DNA of 8,913 nt from Opitutia bacterium (lineage in GTDB: Bacteria > Verrucomicrobiota > Verrucomicrobiia > Opitutales > Coraliomargaritaceae), in NCBI GenBank assembly GCA_003503355.1, contig DOCS01000054.1:285-9197 (forward strand), written 5' to 3'. The first letter of the stretch is position 1, and each line of letters begins with the position of its first letter. Below are positions 1 to 7,380 of the stretch, in pieces. The position numbers and the translations under genes are program-made. The notes under the pieces are model-generated. The model was not told the DNA's origin. It searched no databases and worked only from the letters and a program-made list of their open reading frames with translations.

Positions 1-620
1 ACTTCCGGCTCGGCGCTGGTCATCTCGTGCTCGGTTAAATAGGGCGGATTGGAAACAATGAGGTCATAATGCTGCTGCCCGACACCCAGTGGACTGAACC
101 AGCTACCTTCATAAAAGGTCACTCGCGACTCCAAGCCAAGTGATACGGCATTCTCCCGCGCGAGTGATAGGGCCTCGGCACTGAAATCAACCGCATCGAC
201 GGACGCCTCCGGATAGGTATGTGCTAAGGCTAATGCGAGCGCTCCGGACCCGGTTCCCAAGTCTAAAATAGTGCCGGGTTTTTCCAATAATGCCTCACAC
301 AGGAGCTCGATCAATTCTTCGGTCTCGTAGCGTGGAATCAACGCGCGCGGGTCCACTTTCAATTCCATATCGCAAAAATCCACCGTGCCGACAATGTACT
401 GCAGCGGCTCACGGTTCGCCCGACGTTTGACCAACGGACGCAGTGTATCGAGCTGTGTGGCTGTCAGGGGGCGATCGAGATCGAGGTAGAGCTCTAGGCG
501 CTTAATCCCAAGCGAGTACGCGATCAAAGTATCCGTATCCAGCCGCGGCTGCGGCACGCCCTTCGACTCCAAAAAAGCCTCCGTGCGCTGCTTGATGTCG
601 CGAATCGTTAAAAGTGTCAT
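1..620 (-). CDS. prmC: Release factor glutamine methyltransferase PrmC (partial, C-terminus beyond the window)
   Basis: PrmC transfers a methyl group from S-adenosylmethionine to the glutamine of the GGQ motif of release factors RF1 and RF2 in the cytoplasm. Translating the minus strand from the ATG at 620 gives 206 complete codons with the family layout. An N-terminal helical substrate-recognition domain (about residues 1-80) is followed by a Rossmann methyltransferase fold. That fold carries the PRYETEEL segment (96-103), the SAM-binding loop LDLGTGSG (119-126) and the catalytic NPPY motif (191-194) that holds the target glutamine. The family is about 275-290 residues long, so some 70-80 C-terminal residues lie off the left edge. 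The start is supported by AGGA (minus strand, 631-628) seven bases upstream. It follows prfA, whose product is its substrate, on the same strand 147 bp downstream, so the two are probably co-transcribed. Confidence 0.95.
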   Translation of the reverse strand, partial: MTLLTIRDIKQRTEAFLESKGVPQPRLDTDTLIAYSLGIKRLELYLDLDRPLTATQLDTLRPLVKRRANREPLQYIVGTVDFCDMELKVDPRALIPRYETEELIELLCEALLEKPGTILDLGTGSGALALALAHTYPEASVDAVDFSAEALSLARENAVSLGLESRVTFYEGSWFSPLGVGQQHYDLIVSNPPYLTEHEMTSAEPE

Positions 621-660
621 AAGTGCATCCTATTCAACTACCAAATTTAAAGTCCTCACC

Positions 661-765
661 CTCAAGTCTCAAGTCTCAACCTTCAACCTTCAAGTCTCAG
701 CTCTCAGCTCTCAGTCCTCAACCCTCAACCCTCAGCTCTCAGTCCTCAACCCTCAATCCTCAGCC
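661..765. repeat. Tandem 7-bp repeat array, 15 units, in the prfA-prmC spacer
   Basis: Fifteen uninterrupted units of consensus YTCARNY (plus strand) run without a phase break. Variants are ctcaagt, ctcaacc, ttcaacc, ttcaagt, ctcagct, ctcagtc, ctcaatc and ctcagcc. Degenerate units flank it at 655-660 and 766-772, and the latter contains the prfA stop codon. A higher-order 28-bp period is visible: 703-730 and 731-758 are four-unit blocks that differ at one base. On the transcribed (minus) strand each unit reads TGAR, so because 7 is not a multiple of 3, UGA appears in all three frames. The small plus-strand reading frames through the array are by-products of the repeat and are not called as genes. 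Heptanucleotide tandem repeats of this kind are known from cyanobacteria (STRR elements), where they arise by replication slippage; any regulatory role here is unproven. Confidence 0.93.
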
Positions 766-767
766 CT

Positions 768-1856
768 CTAAATCTCCTGCGCTTTTAACAGATTCTGAAT
801 ACGGGCATCATAGTCAAAATTCTGCAGACCATCGATCAAGTCTTTGAGGTCACCGTCAATTGCAGGCGCTAGCGACAGGCTCATGCCAATGCGATGGTCG
901 GTCAGGCGACCCTGCGGATAGTTATAGGTGCGGATACGCTCGGAACGGTCGCCGGTGCCGATTTGCCCCTTACGCTCTGCCGCGTATTTGGCATGCTCTT
1001 CCTCTTCTTTGGCCTTCAACAAACGCGAGCGCATAACGGTCAAGGCTTTCGCGCGATTCTTAATCTGCGAGCGTTCGTCCGCACAATAAACAGTCACCCC
1101 GGTTGGGATGTGCGTCATCATGACCGCCGAATCGGTGGTATTGACGTGCTGACCACCCGCACCCGAAGCGCGCATGGTGGCAATATCCAAATCCTGTGTG
1201 CGAATCTCGATATCGACCTCCTCCGCTTCAGGCAGCACCGCCACAGTCGCGGTGGACGTATGAATACGGCCTTGCGTCTCGGTGGCGGGTACGCGCTGCA
1301 CGCGATGCACCCCACTTTCAAATTTCAAATATTTATACGCTTCCTCACCGGTCATGTTGAAGATGATTTCACGAAATCCACCGGTATCGGCGACATTTGA
1401 ACTCATCACCTCGACGCGCCAGCCGCGGCGTTCTGCGTAGCGGCTATACATGCGGAACAAATCACCGGCAAAAATATTGGCTTCGTCACCACCTGCACCA
1501 CCACGAATTTCCATCACCGAATTACGACTATCGGTTGGATCGGGTGGGATCATGGCACGCAGCACTGAACTGACGAGTTCCTCGCGTTGCGCGGTCAGCG
1601 ATTCGAGTTCTTCATTTGCCATCTCGCGCAGCTCCTCTTCGAGCGTGTCATCCGCCAGCATCTCATTGTTCTCGGCAATCTGTGCTTCCATCGTGTGATA
1701 GGCCTCGAACTTCTCCACCAAGCTGCTCAAACGCTGTTGCTCACGAGAAATGTCTGCGGCCCGGCGTTGATCTGAATAGAAGTTGGGCTCAGCCATTTGC
1801 GCGTCCAAGTCGTCAAGTTTGGCACGGAACGGGGCGATATCAGGGATGTTATGCAT
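768..1856 (-). CDS. prfA: Peptide chain release factor 1 (RF1)
   Basis: RF1 reads the stop codons UAA and UAG in the ribosomal A site and triggers peptidyl-tRNA hydrolysis. The 362-residue product matches the usual ~360. It has the N-terminal PCRF helical domain (about 10-115), the conserved GGAGGDEA segment (119-126), the stop-codon-reading PAT tripeptide of RF1 (190-192; RF2 has SPF) and the catalytic GGQ loop (234-236) in a SGAGGQHVN context. The frame stays open to 1931, but the ATG at 1856 gives the normal family N-terminus ([10 protein letters not shown]); the extra 25 residues are Cys/Trp-rich and unlike RF1. No clear Shine-Dalgarno precedes this ATG. The gene ends in TAG, a codon that RF1 itself reads, and is followed by the heptamer array and prmC, whose product methylates the GGQ glutamine Q236. 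Confidence 0.97.
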   Translation of the reverse strand: MHNIPDIAPFRAKLDDLDAQMAEPNFYSDQRRAADISREQQRLSSLVEKFEAYHTMEAQIAENNEMLADDTLEEELREMANEELESLTAQREELVSSVLRAMIPPDPTDSRNSVMEIRGGAGGDEANIFAGDLFRMYSRYAERRGWRVEVMSSNVADTGGFREIIFNMTGEEAYKYLKFESGVHRVQRVPATETQGRIHTSTATVAVLPEAEEVDIEIRTQDLDIATMRASGAGGQHVNTTDSAVMMTHIPTGVTVYCADERSQIKNRAKALTVMRSRLLKAKEEEEHAKYAAERKGQIGTGDRSERIRTYNYPQGRLTDHRIGMSLSLAPAIDGDLKDLIDGLQNFDYDARIQNLLKAQEI

Positions 1857-1888
1857 ATAAAAACTGTCTTTAAGAGGATGGTTGAACC

Positions 1889-1915
1889 ACGAAGCGCACC
1901 AAGCACACGCAGCAT
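1889..1915. repeat. Three degenerate 9-bp units upstream of prfA
   Basis: acgaagcgc, accaagcac and acgcagcat sit head to tail in the prfA leader. The shared skeleton is ACnnAGCnn. The array is very short and could be chance, but it resembles the CGCAAAGC-type tandem motif inside the intergenic repeats at 7322-7338 and 8402-8418. Confidence 0.3.
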
Positions 1916-1942
1916 TTAAAAAACAGAGCACTTAGCACTATC

Positions 1943-1971
1943 CTTATACGCATACGATTCACAGTAATCAA
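1943..1971 (-). promoter_or_regulatory. Candidate sigma70-type promoter for prfA-prmC
   Basis: On the minus strand, TTGATT (1971-1966) is followed after exactly 17 bases by TATAAG (1948-1943). Transcription would start near 1936, leaving a leader of about 80 nt before the prfA ATG at 1856. The call rests on two hexamers with correct spacing only. Confidence 0.42.
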
Positions 1972-2060
1972 TAAGCTAGAACGAATTCCTGAAAGCTTTA
2001 AATACCGCAAAATGCGTTGCAGAAACTCGCCCAGCAAACAACACTACCCATCAGCCTGTA

Positions 2061-3080
2061 ATGACTCAAAAAAACCTCCACCGCCAAAATGTTGTCGCCT
2101 GTATCTGGGACTTCGACAAGACGCTCATTCCTGGCTACATGCAGGCACCGATCTTTGAGGCCTATGGAATCGACCAAGATGTCTTTTGGAAAGAAGTCAC
2201 CGAGCTGCCGAAAATCTATGCGGAACGCGGCACACGCGTCTCCAGCGATACAATTTATCTAAACCATTTGCTCAGCTACGTCAAAAACGGCCCCTTAAAA
2301 GGGCTGACCAATCAGCGACTGCGCGAACTAGGCAAAGAGCTGGTTTTTTATCCCGGGCTACCAGAACTGTTTGAGCAGTTGAAAGCCGTCGCCAGCTCGC
2401 AACCGGAGTTCTGCAAGCACAACATCACACTGGAGCACTACATCATCAGTACCGGCCTAGCTGAGATGATCCGTGGTAGCCTTATCGCACCGTATGTGGA
2501 CGATATTTTTGGCTGCGAGTTTATTGAGGCGCCGCTGCCCCCGCATTACTCAAGCCAAGGTGAATTGCCACTCCAGATGGAGTTCGAAATCAGCCAAGTC
2601 GGCACGATCGTGGATAATACGATCAAGACGCGCTTCATTTTCGAGATTAACAAAGGCAGCAACAAAAATCCACAGATCGACGTCAACGCCTCGATGACCC
2701 GCGTCGATCGACGGGTACCGATTGACCGCATTATTTATACAGCCGACGGACCGAGCGATGTGCCGGTCTTTTCAGTAGTTAAAGGCAATGGCGGCAAAAC
2801 GTTCGCAGTCTTTAACCCCGACAGCGACGCCGAGTTCGCTCAGAACGACGCGCTGCTGCACGCCCGACGCATCCATGCGTACGGTCCCGCGGATTACACC
2901 GAAAAAAGTACCACCACTAAATGGCTGCGTATGCATGTCCAAACGATTTGTCGCGCGATTGTCGATGAGTGCGAAGAAGCCCTCTCGAAGAACGTCGGCA
3001 GCGCCCCACGGCATTTGCACGATGATGACGAGCCGGAAGCACCCGAGCAGGCTCCCCCATCACAACGGGAATTGTTTTAG
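2061..3080 (+). CDS. HAD-superfamily phosphatase-like hydrolase, substrate unknown
   Basis: This 339-residue cytoplasmic protein belongs to the haloacid dehalogenase superfamily, which uses an aspartate nucleophile for Mg-dependent phosphoryl transfer. Motif I is DFDKTL, with nucleophile D17 and acid/base D19. Motif II is the hydrophobic strand ending in S130/T131 (HYIISTGL). A motif III lysine is plausible at K189 or K198, and motif IV is [10 protein letters not shown] with metal ligands D229 and D233. A large insertion between motifs I and II (about 28-125) would be the cap that sets specificity. It is longer than SerB-type phosphoserine phosphatases and ends in an acidic, proline-rich tail (320-339). 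No signal peptide is present. No Shine-Dalgarno precedes the ATG. It is transcribed divergently from prfA with 204 bp between the two start codons. Family membership is firm; the reaction cannot be read from the sequence. Confidence 0.88.
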   Translation: MTQKNLHRQNVVACIWDFDKTLIPGYMQAPIFEAYGIDQDVFWKEVTELPKIYAERGTRVSSDTIYLNHLLSYVKNGPLKGLTNQRLRELGKELVFYPGLPELFEQLKAVASSQPEFCKHNITLEHYIISTGLAEMIRGSLIAPYVDDIFGCEFIEAPLPPHYSSQGELPLQMEFEISQVGTIVDNTIKTRFIFEINKGSNKNPQIDVNASMTRVDRRVPIDRIIYTADGPSDVPVFSVVKGNGGKTFAVFNPDSDAEFAQNDALLHARRIHAYGPADYTEKSTTTKWLRMHVQTICRAIVDECEEALSKNVGSAPRHLHDDDEPEAPEQAPPSQRELF

Positions 3081-3367
3081 CCAGTTTTAAACCGTTAAAG
3101 ATCACCAAAACCAAAAGTGATGTGGATTGTTTTTTTAAAAACACAAAAGTGACGTTATATTAGATGGGTTTATTCCAGTATAGCCTGCCCCAGTAGCCAA
3201 TAGCAGAGCAATAGCTTTGTAAAATCGTACATCGTAACAGTTGCTATTTGCACAGTTACCACATCACACCGCTCGAATGGCACTTTATGGCCACAACTCT
3301 CTAATTTTTCCCCGAAGAACCTTTTAAATCAACATAAGCTATGCTAAACTTTTTTTAAGGAAATTTT

Positions 3368-3826
3368 ATGAGCATATTTACTGTTATTATTCTAGGGGCT
3401 TTGTGCGGTTTGATTGGCGCATTTTCAATGAATCTGTTCATGCGTTCAGTCAGCGCTAGTTTTAGTCAACGCGTCGATATGATCCGCGCCCTCGGCAGTT
3501 ACTTCACAGGAACCACCGAAAAAGCCAATGGGCTCGGGACACTGATCCATGCGATTGCCGGCATTCTATTCGGCATCTTGTATTTCTTAATTATGCATTC
3601 GATGAATGCACTCGTGTTACCGTATGCGCTCTTTCTTGGGATCGCTTTTGGGTTTTTTCATGGCTTGATCATGAGCTACGCACTGATGTTTTACGCAAGT
3701 GAGCGCCACCCGATCGAAGAATATCGCAAAGCGACGCTCGAACAAGGTCTGCTCCACCTAGTCGGTCATATCATCTACGGAGCCATTGTCGGTCTAATCG
3801 GCGGATTGATCACACTTGCACTTTAG
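3368..3826 (+). CDS. Small four-helix integral membrane protein, function unknown
   Basis: The 152-residue product is almost entirely hydrophobic, with four predicted transmembrane helices at about 4-26, 56-77, 82-110 and 126-151. It has no cleavable signal peptide. Glycine-spaced packing motifs (HAIAGILFG at 61-69, GFFHG at 95-99, GLIGG at 142-146) and six histidines (61, 77, 98, 114, 130, 134), mostly in or at the ends of helices, are the noteworthy features. A hydrophilic loop (111-126, ASERHPIEEYRKAT region) sits between helices 3 and 4. The start is supported by AAGGA at 3357-3361, six bases before the ATG; it is one of only two good Shine-Dalgarno sites in the window. It stands alone, 287 bp after the HAD gene. 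I do not recognise the family and assign no function. Confidence 0.82.
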   Translation: MSIFTVIILGALCGLIGAFSMNLFMRSVSASFSQRVDMIRALGSYFTGTTEKANGLGTLIHAIAGILFGILYFLIMHSMNALVLPYALFLGIAFGFFHGLIMSYALMFYASERHPIEEYRKATLEQGLLHLVGHIIYGAIVGLIGGLITLAL

Positions 3827-4092
3827 CCTAAATCTGGCGGGCAAGAATCAGAAAAAACGCCGGTGTGGCTGAAGATGCGTTGATTACGCTCCAGTCAGCT
3901 TGAGCCTTTATCGCGGTGAATTTATCTCACCTCATGGCCACAAAGGGTTGAAAATCTTGCAGTCAAACCTGCGTTCTCAGGCTCTTGTAGGAATAACCAC
4001 GGCTAAAAGGCTGACACAGTGTCTTGCCGCAAGCCTTGCCGATTGACGATGGTGATGCCTATCAGGTTTAAGCCACCAATTCGCTCTAATTC
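3827..4092. other. Non-coding spacer with no assignable gene
   Basis: No convincing reading frame was found on either strand. The only clear structure is the hairpin GGTGA-atttatc-TCACC at 3915-3931, which has no T-tract and is unlikely to be a terminator. The GC level is like that of the coding neighbours rather than AT-rich, so a decayed gene or mobile-element remnant is possible, but no frame or motif could be identified. Confidence 0.5.
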
Positions 4093-4120
4093 TTTACATG
4101 CTAGCGTGAAGCGTTAGATT
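4093..4120 (+). promoter_or_regulatory. Candidate promoter giving a leaderless DUF11 transcript
   Basis: TTTACA (4093-4098) and TAGATT (4115-4120) are 16 bases apart. Transcription seven bases after the -10 would begin at 4127, the A of the ATG. There is no Shine-Dalgarno between the -10 box and the ATG, which fits a leaderless message. Both boxes are imperfect. Confidence 0.35.
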
Positions 4121-4126
4121 GCGCGC

Positions 4127-5653
4127 ATGCACCGTGTCTCTTCCCTCCTCGCTTTTATCTTATGCGGCTTGGCCGTTCTTGCTTCCACTGGCTGCCAAAG
4201 CGTCGCTCCGTCGCCAGCCAGCAGCGGTACCACAGCTGCTAAAACACAGTGGCGCACTGCGGCTACAGCTCCCTCAACTGCCAAGCCGATTATCTCCAGC
4301 AAATCATCGGACGTCATCTTAAAGACCAACCAGATCAAGGTGACCAAGACCGTGCTCCGCAGCGCATCGGTCGACGGATCCGCCCAATACCGCATTCAAA
4401 TCCATGCCCTACAGGATGTCAGTACCGTTCGCGTCACTGAAATCATGCCAGCTGAAATCGAATTCAGCGCCGCCAGTCCAAGCGCGTCACGTTCCGGCAA
4501 CAAAGTGTCCTGGGTCTTTCCCTCAATGAACAAAGGCCAAACGCAAAATATTGACGTCACAGTCAAACCGACCGCTGAAGGCGACCATCAAATTTGCTCC
4601 ACCGTATCAGTCGACAACGCCTTCTGCATCAATCTCTTTTCCGGACAGCCGAAGCTAGACGTTGTCAAAAAGGGTCCAACCAGCATCGAGCTAGGTGAAA
4701 TCGCTACGTGGACGGTGACCGTCACCAACCAAGGTTCCGCCGACGCGACCAATGTAGTCGTCAAAGACAAGTTGCCGGATGCTTTCGAGGCCACCACCGA
4801 GCTAACCCAGGACATCGGCACACTCACCCCGGGCGAGAGCCGCAGCGTCACCTACAGCGCTAAGGCTGTCAAACAAGGTGAATTTCGCAACCTCGCAGTC
4901 GCTTCATACGATGGCGGTCCTGCAGTTGCCGGCGAGAGCAGCGTTCCCATCACAGTCGTGCAGTCCGGAATCCGGGTGCGCAAGACAGGACCCGCCGAGG
5001 CCTACGTCTTCAAGCCAGTTCCTTTTGAAATCAGCATTGAAAACACCGGCGACACCGACCTGAAAAATGTCCGTATTACTGATATACTTCCCAAAGGCGC
5101 ATCGGTTGCCGACAACGGTCGGGGTCGTGTCAGCGGCAATGCGATTGGTTGGATGATCCCCCTTCTTCCTGCCGGCTCCAGTCAGCTGATCACCACCGAA
5201 ATCGCTGCGACCCGTAAGGGTGAGTCGACGAACACCGTGAAAGTCATCAGCGCCAATGGCCTCGAAGCCAGCGACACCGCGACCACCAACTGGCTCGCAG
5301 TTCCAGGCGTCACCGTGTCGATCACTGATAGTAAAGACCCTGTCCGCGTAAGGGAATCGACTGTCTACACCATCCAGGTCCGCAATCAGGGCAAATTTGA
5401 GCCTGTTACTGGCACGGTCACCGTTACCTTCAACGACAAGATCAAGCCAACCGCTGTCGCCGGCGACGCCCAAGGCATCATCGATGGTCAGACCGTGACC
5501 TTCCCACGCACCACCTTGGAGCCAGGCAAGGACACTAATCTGAGTATCACAGCGGAAGGTGCCAACATCGGTCCAGGTCGCGCTGCGATGAACTTCAGCG
5601 CCGACTTCCTGAGTGATCCGATCATCAGCCAGGAAACGACCAACGTTTACTAG
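4127..5653 (+). CDS. DUF11-repeat lipoprotein, OmcB-like envelope protein
   Basis: The 508-residue product has a signal peptide (1-22, hydrophobic core LLAFILCGLAVLA) followed by STGC with Cys23 as the likely lipidated residue. The -3 residue is Ser rather than the usual Leu, so the lipobox is relaxed. A Ser/Thr/Ala/Pro-rich linker (24-62) leads to four tandem Ig-like modules at about 68-172, 176-278, 280-389 and 393-506. Modules 2 and 3 show the classic DUF11 pattern: start after xVxKxGP, then TVTVTNQGSADATNVVVKD or SIENTGDTDLKNVRITDILP, then an LPAG/LTPGES turn. The only cysteines after Cys23 are C157 and C167, a possible disulfide. DUF11 modules make up the chlamydial outer-membrane protein OmcB and many surface proteins; an outer-membrane structural or adhesive role is inferred. 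It is monocistronic and closed by the terminator at 5678-5706. Confidence 0.88.
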   Translation: MHRVSSLLAFILCGLAVLASTGCQSVAPSPASSGTTAAKTQWRTAATAPSTAKPIISSKSSDVILKTNQIKVTKTVLRSASVDGSAQYRIQIHALQDVSTVRVTEIMPAEIEFSAASPSASRSGNKVSWVFPSMNKGQTQNIDVTVKPTAEGDHQICSTVSVDNAFCINLFSGQPKLDVVKKGPTSIELGEIATWTVTVTNQGSADATNVVVKDKLPDAFEATTELTQDIGTLTPGESRSVTYSAKAVKQGEFRNLAVASYDGGPAVAGESSVPITVVQSGIRVRKTGPAEAYVFKPVPFEISIENTGDTDLKNVRITDILPKGASVADNGRGRVSGNAIGWMIPLLPAGSSQLITTEIAATRKGESTNTVKVISANGLEASDTATTNWLAVPGVTVSITDSKDPVRVRESTVYTIQVRNQGKFEPVTGTVTVTFNDKIKPTAVAGDAQGIIDGQTVTFPRTTLEPGKDTNLSITAEGANIGPGRAAMNFSADFLSDPIISQETTNVY

Positions 5654-5677
5654 GCTTAGCAAACAGTTCTTAAATAT

Positions 5678-5706
5678 AAAAGCCCCCCGGAGACGGGGGG
5701 CTTTTT
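5678..5706 (+). terminator. Rho-independent terminator of the DUF11 gene
   Basis: Perfect 11-bp stem aaaagcccccc (5678-5688) / ggggggctttt (5695-5705) with a 6-base loop (ggagac) and a run of five T at 5702-5706. It lies 24 bp after the stop codon. Because of the A-run on the left it could also work for leftward transcription. Confidence 0.95.
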
Positions 5707-5739
5707 CGTGCAACAGCGGTCGTGCGCTCGACCGCATTC

Positions 5740-5796
5740 AGTCTAAAAGACAAAGAACTGACGCTGTATTCGAAGGCTAACTGCACTCTCAAATGT
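5740..5796 (+). pseudogene. Relic of a doc toxin gene 3' end
   Basis: Read from 5749, the sequence encodes DKELTLYSKANCTLK, which lines up without gaps with [15 protein letters not shown], the last 15 residues of the intact Doc at 7759-8151. Over these 47 bases (5749-5795 against 8104-8150), 36 match by hand count, and many differences are silent. Three further codons upstream (SLK against RLD) extend the match weakly. The doc stop TGA is TGT here (5794-5796), and reading then runs into the repeat. Nothing resembling the rest of doc, including its HPFLDGNKR core, or the antitoxin was found before it; the DUF11 terminator begins 62 bp upstream. This is best read as the scar of a second toxin-antitoxin module that stood in front of repeat copy A. 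Confidence 0.75.
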
Positions 5797-6111
5797 TTCG
5801 CGTACCGGTAAGCTTGCAGCAGGCAAATTTAAAGCGAATCAACGTAGCGACTGGGTTAATCCCAGGAAGCAGTGCCTCCAGTTAGCCCTGCCCAATTCCG
5901 CACTAATCAATAGTTCACACCCAGCTGTAAAGATTCTGAACCTTGGCGGCTTCGTGACATGAATTCCGTCTGCAGGATGAGGGAGAACCATGCCCGCACC
6001 CATGGCTGGAAATTCCGCCAAAGCACCGCGCGCAGGCTATAACAAAAGCGTGAAGCCGCAAAGCTCTAACGTGCTTGCTAAAGCTGTTTGCGACACACGG
6101 CGACTGCTGCC
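5797..6111 (+). repeat. Intergenic repeat copy A (older, right end deleted)
   Basis: This non-coding block aligns with copy C (8152-8498) along its whole length, including the start just after the doc tail. Shared landmarks in order are taagctt-gcagcaggcaaa (5809-5826), the GTAG hairpin (5844-5865), the segment ending cacccagctgtaaag (5917-5932), cttggcggcttcg (5942-5954), ccgccaaagcaccgcgc (6015-6031) and cgactgctgcc (6101-6111). It is much more diverged than B and C are from each other. Between aagctg (6086) and cgactgctgcc (6101), 14 bases replace 40 in copy C, removing the right-hand hairpin. It ends 18 bp from the stop of the convergent PEP-CTERM gene, so it forms that gene's 3' flank. 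Confidence 0.9.
5844..5863 (+). repeat. REP-like unit, left end of copy A
   Basis: GTAGCGACTGGGTTAATCCC, continuing AG, folds as CTGGG-ttaat-CCCAG (5851-5865). The GTAG foot three bases before the stem is the arrangement recognised by REP-associated Y1 transposases in enterobacteria. No such transposase gene is in the window. Confidence 0.6.
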
Positions 6112-6129
6112 TAAAACTGCAACAAAAAT

Positions 6130-6987
6130 CTAGGATTCGCGCCTTGCACGTCTGCGACTAATTGCACCCAGCGCACACAACCCGACAATGACTCCATAAG
6201 CCCGCGCCTCGGGAATTGCGCCGGTCTCCACCGTGATTTTCTCGATTTGGAAATCGGCACTGCCAAAATCACCAGCGGCTCTGACATAAAAGGAATCAAA
6301 GGTACTGACCGTATCCGACGCATCGGTCACTGATAAGACGGGCGCGCCTGAAAAATCCGGATCTTCGAAAAAGACATCGAGCTGCATGCCACTGCCGGTG
6401 TTGCCAATACGTAGGCTGAAAATGTCAAAATCAGTGCCATTGTCGGCACTTTTCGGCGTATCTACTCCCAGCTGAACCATATCGGTTGCTGAAAGCGTAT
6501 CGAGTAAGATCTCATTAAACGCCGTATCAATCGAATCTTCCTCACGCACTGCGTAACCGAATTGCGAGGCATAATAGGTCGCATCCGCAAGATAGCCGCG
6601 CTCATCATCGAAATTAGCATCCGAGTGACTGCTGGCGGTGGTACCACCATCATTGTATAACCCCATGCGAATAAAATTCCCCTGTGCATCAATGGTTGGC
6701 ACTGCGGTCCAACGATAATTCACATGCATGGCAATGTAGTTGCCGGTCGCTAGGCTGGTCGACGCAAATACACCGCCGACATTATTCTGAGTGTCGCTGG
6801 TTTGGAGCACTTTATCCGTGCCATATGCAGTCTCTGTAGCCACCTCATATCTGGTAGGGTCAAACAGCATATCAGTGATGCTGCTGGTTCCATCCAGGTA
6901 GGCGTCAAAGTTATTCGTAAAAAAAACCGTTGCTTGAGCGGTTTGCTGTGCAATTAAAAGACTGATCAGAGAGAGCGTTTTTTTCAT
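6130..6987 (-). CDS. PEP-CTERM-type secreted protein with variant PEA sorting signal
   Basis: The 285-residue product has an N-terminal signal peptide (MKKTLSLISLLIAQQTAQA, cleavage after A19 likely). The exported domain is acidic and beta-rich (FFTNNFDAY at 22-30, later FYVRAAGDFGSADFQIEKI at 233-251), like the single-domain beta-sandwich PEP-CTERM proteins common in Verrucomicrobiota. The C-terminal tail has the three-part sorting signal: IPEARAY (258-264), a hydrophobic stretch to about I276 and a basic end SRRRARRES. The motif is PEA rather than PEP. Exosortase/EpsH enzymes cleave such tails; none is encoded here. The frame also allows a TTG one codon upstream (6990), but ATG at 6987 is the conventional choice. 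No Shine-Dalgarno is visible. It points leftward, opposite to its neighbours, with repeat A after its stop and repeat B before its start. Its molecular function is unknown. Confidence 0.87.
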   Translation of the reverse strand: MKKTLSLISLLIAQQTAQATVFFTNNFDAYLDGTSSITDMLFDPTRYEVATETAYGTDKVLQTSDTQNNVGGVFASTSLATGNYIAMHVNYRWTAVPTIDAQGNFIRMGLYNDGGTTASSHSDANFDDERGYLADATYYASQFGYAVREEDSIDTAFNEILLDTLSATDMVQLGVDTPKSADNGTDFDIFSLRIGNTGSGMQLDVFFEDPDFSGAPVLSVTDASDTVSTFDSFYVRAAGDFGSADFQIEKITVETGAIPEARAYGVIVGLCALGAISRRRARRES

Positions 6988-7111
6988 CAATTCAAAAAAG
7001 GGGGCACTGAGTGAGGGTAAGTAATCTTGTATTCGGGTGTTATGCTACAAAATGCCACCACACGGTGTCAGTAAAATTTCAACGGCAAGCCCTTCAAAAT
7101 CGCCAAGCTAC

Positions 7112-7131
7112 GTAGCAACTGCGTTCATCCC
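7112..7131 (+). repeat. REP-like unit, left end of copy B (damaged stem)
   Basis: GTAGCAACTGCGTTCATCCC corresponds to the left units of A and C. The stem is broken here (CTGCG against CCCGT), consistent with decay of the left half of B. Confidence 0.5.
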
Positions 7132-7380
7132 GTCAAGCAATGCCCTGCGCCGATCCTGTCCAAGTCCACCAATCGCGGAGCCATATTCAACCGACAAAAT
7201 TGAGGTTCTGAGGCTTGGCGGCTTCGTAACTTGATTCCCGTCTGCCGGATAAGTGAGAACCATGCCCGTGTCCATAGCTGGAACTTCCGCCAAAGCACCG
7301 CGCATAGGCTATAACAAAGGCTCAAAGCCGCAAAGCTCTGGCTGCATTTGCTGAAGCTGAGACATCTACCATTCAATCGC

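Noticed and set aside
655..772. CRISPR array
   Set aside because: Units are 7 bp with no spacers.
583..847. Plus-strand Ser/Gln/Leu-rich small frames over the heptamer array
   Set aside because: They are translations of a 7-bp tandem repeat that is open in all plus-strand frames by its composition; they overlap both prmC and prfA ends.
894..1400. 168-codon plus-strand frame inside prfA
   Set aside because: It is antisense to a certain housekeeping gene and has no recognisable domain.
1857..1931. 25-residue N-terminal extension of prfA
   Set aside because: The extension does not resemble RF1, covers the likely leader with 9-bp repeats, and the inner ATG gives the standard family length and N-terminus.
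3101..3136. Terminator after the HAD gene (atcac/gtgat stem then T-run)
   Set aside because: The stem is only 5 bp with an 11-base loop and eight bases separate it from the T-run; too weak to call.
4904..5737. 277-codon minus-strand frame opposite the DUF11 gene
   Set aside because: It is fully antisense to a well-supported gene, starts across the terminator, has no family signature, and its length is explained by the codon bias of the real gene.
6988..6990. TTG as start of the PEP-CTERM gene
   Set aside because: An ATG follows immediately and gives a normal MKK signal peptide start.
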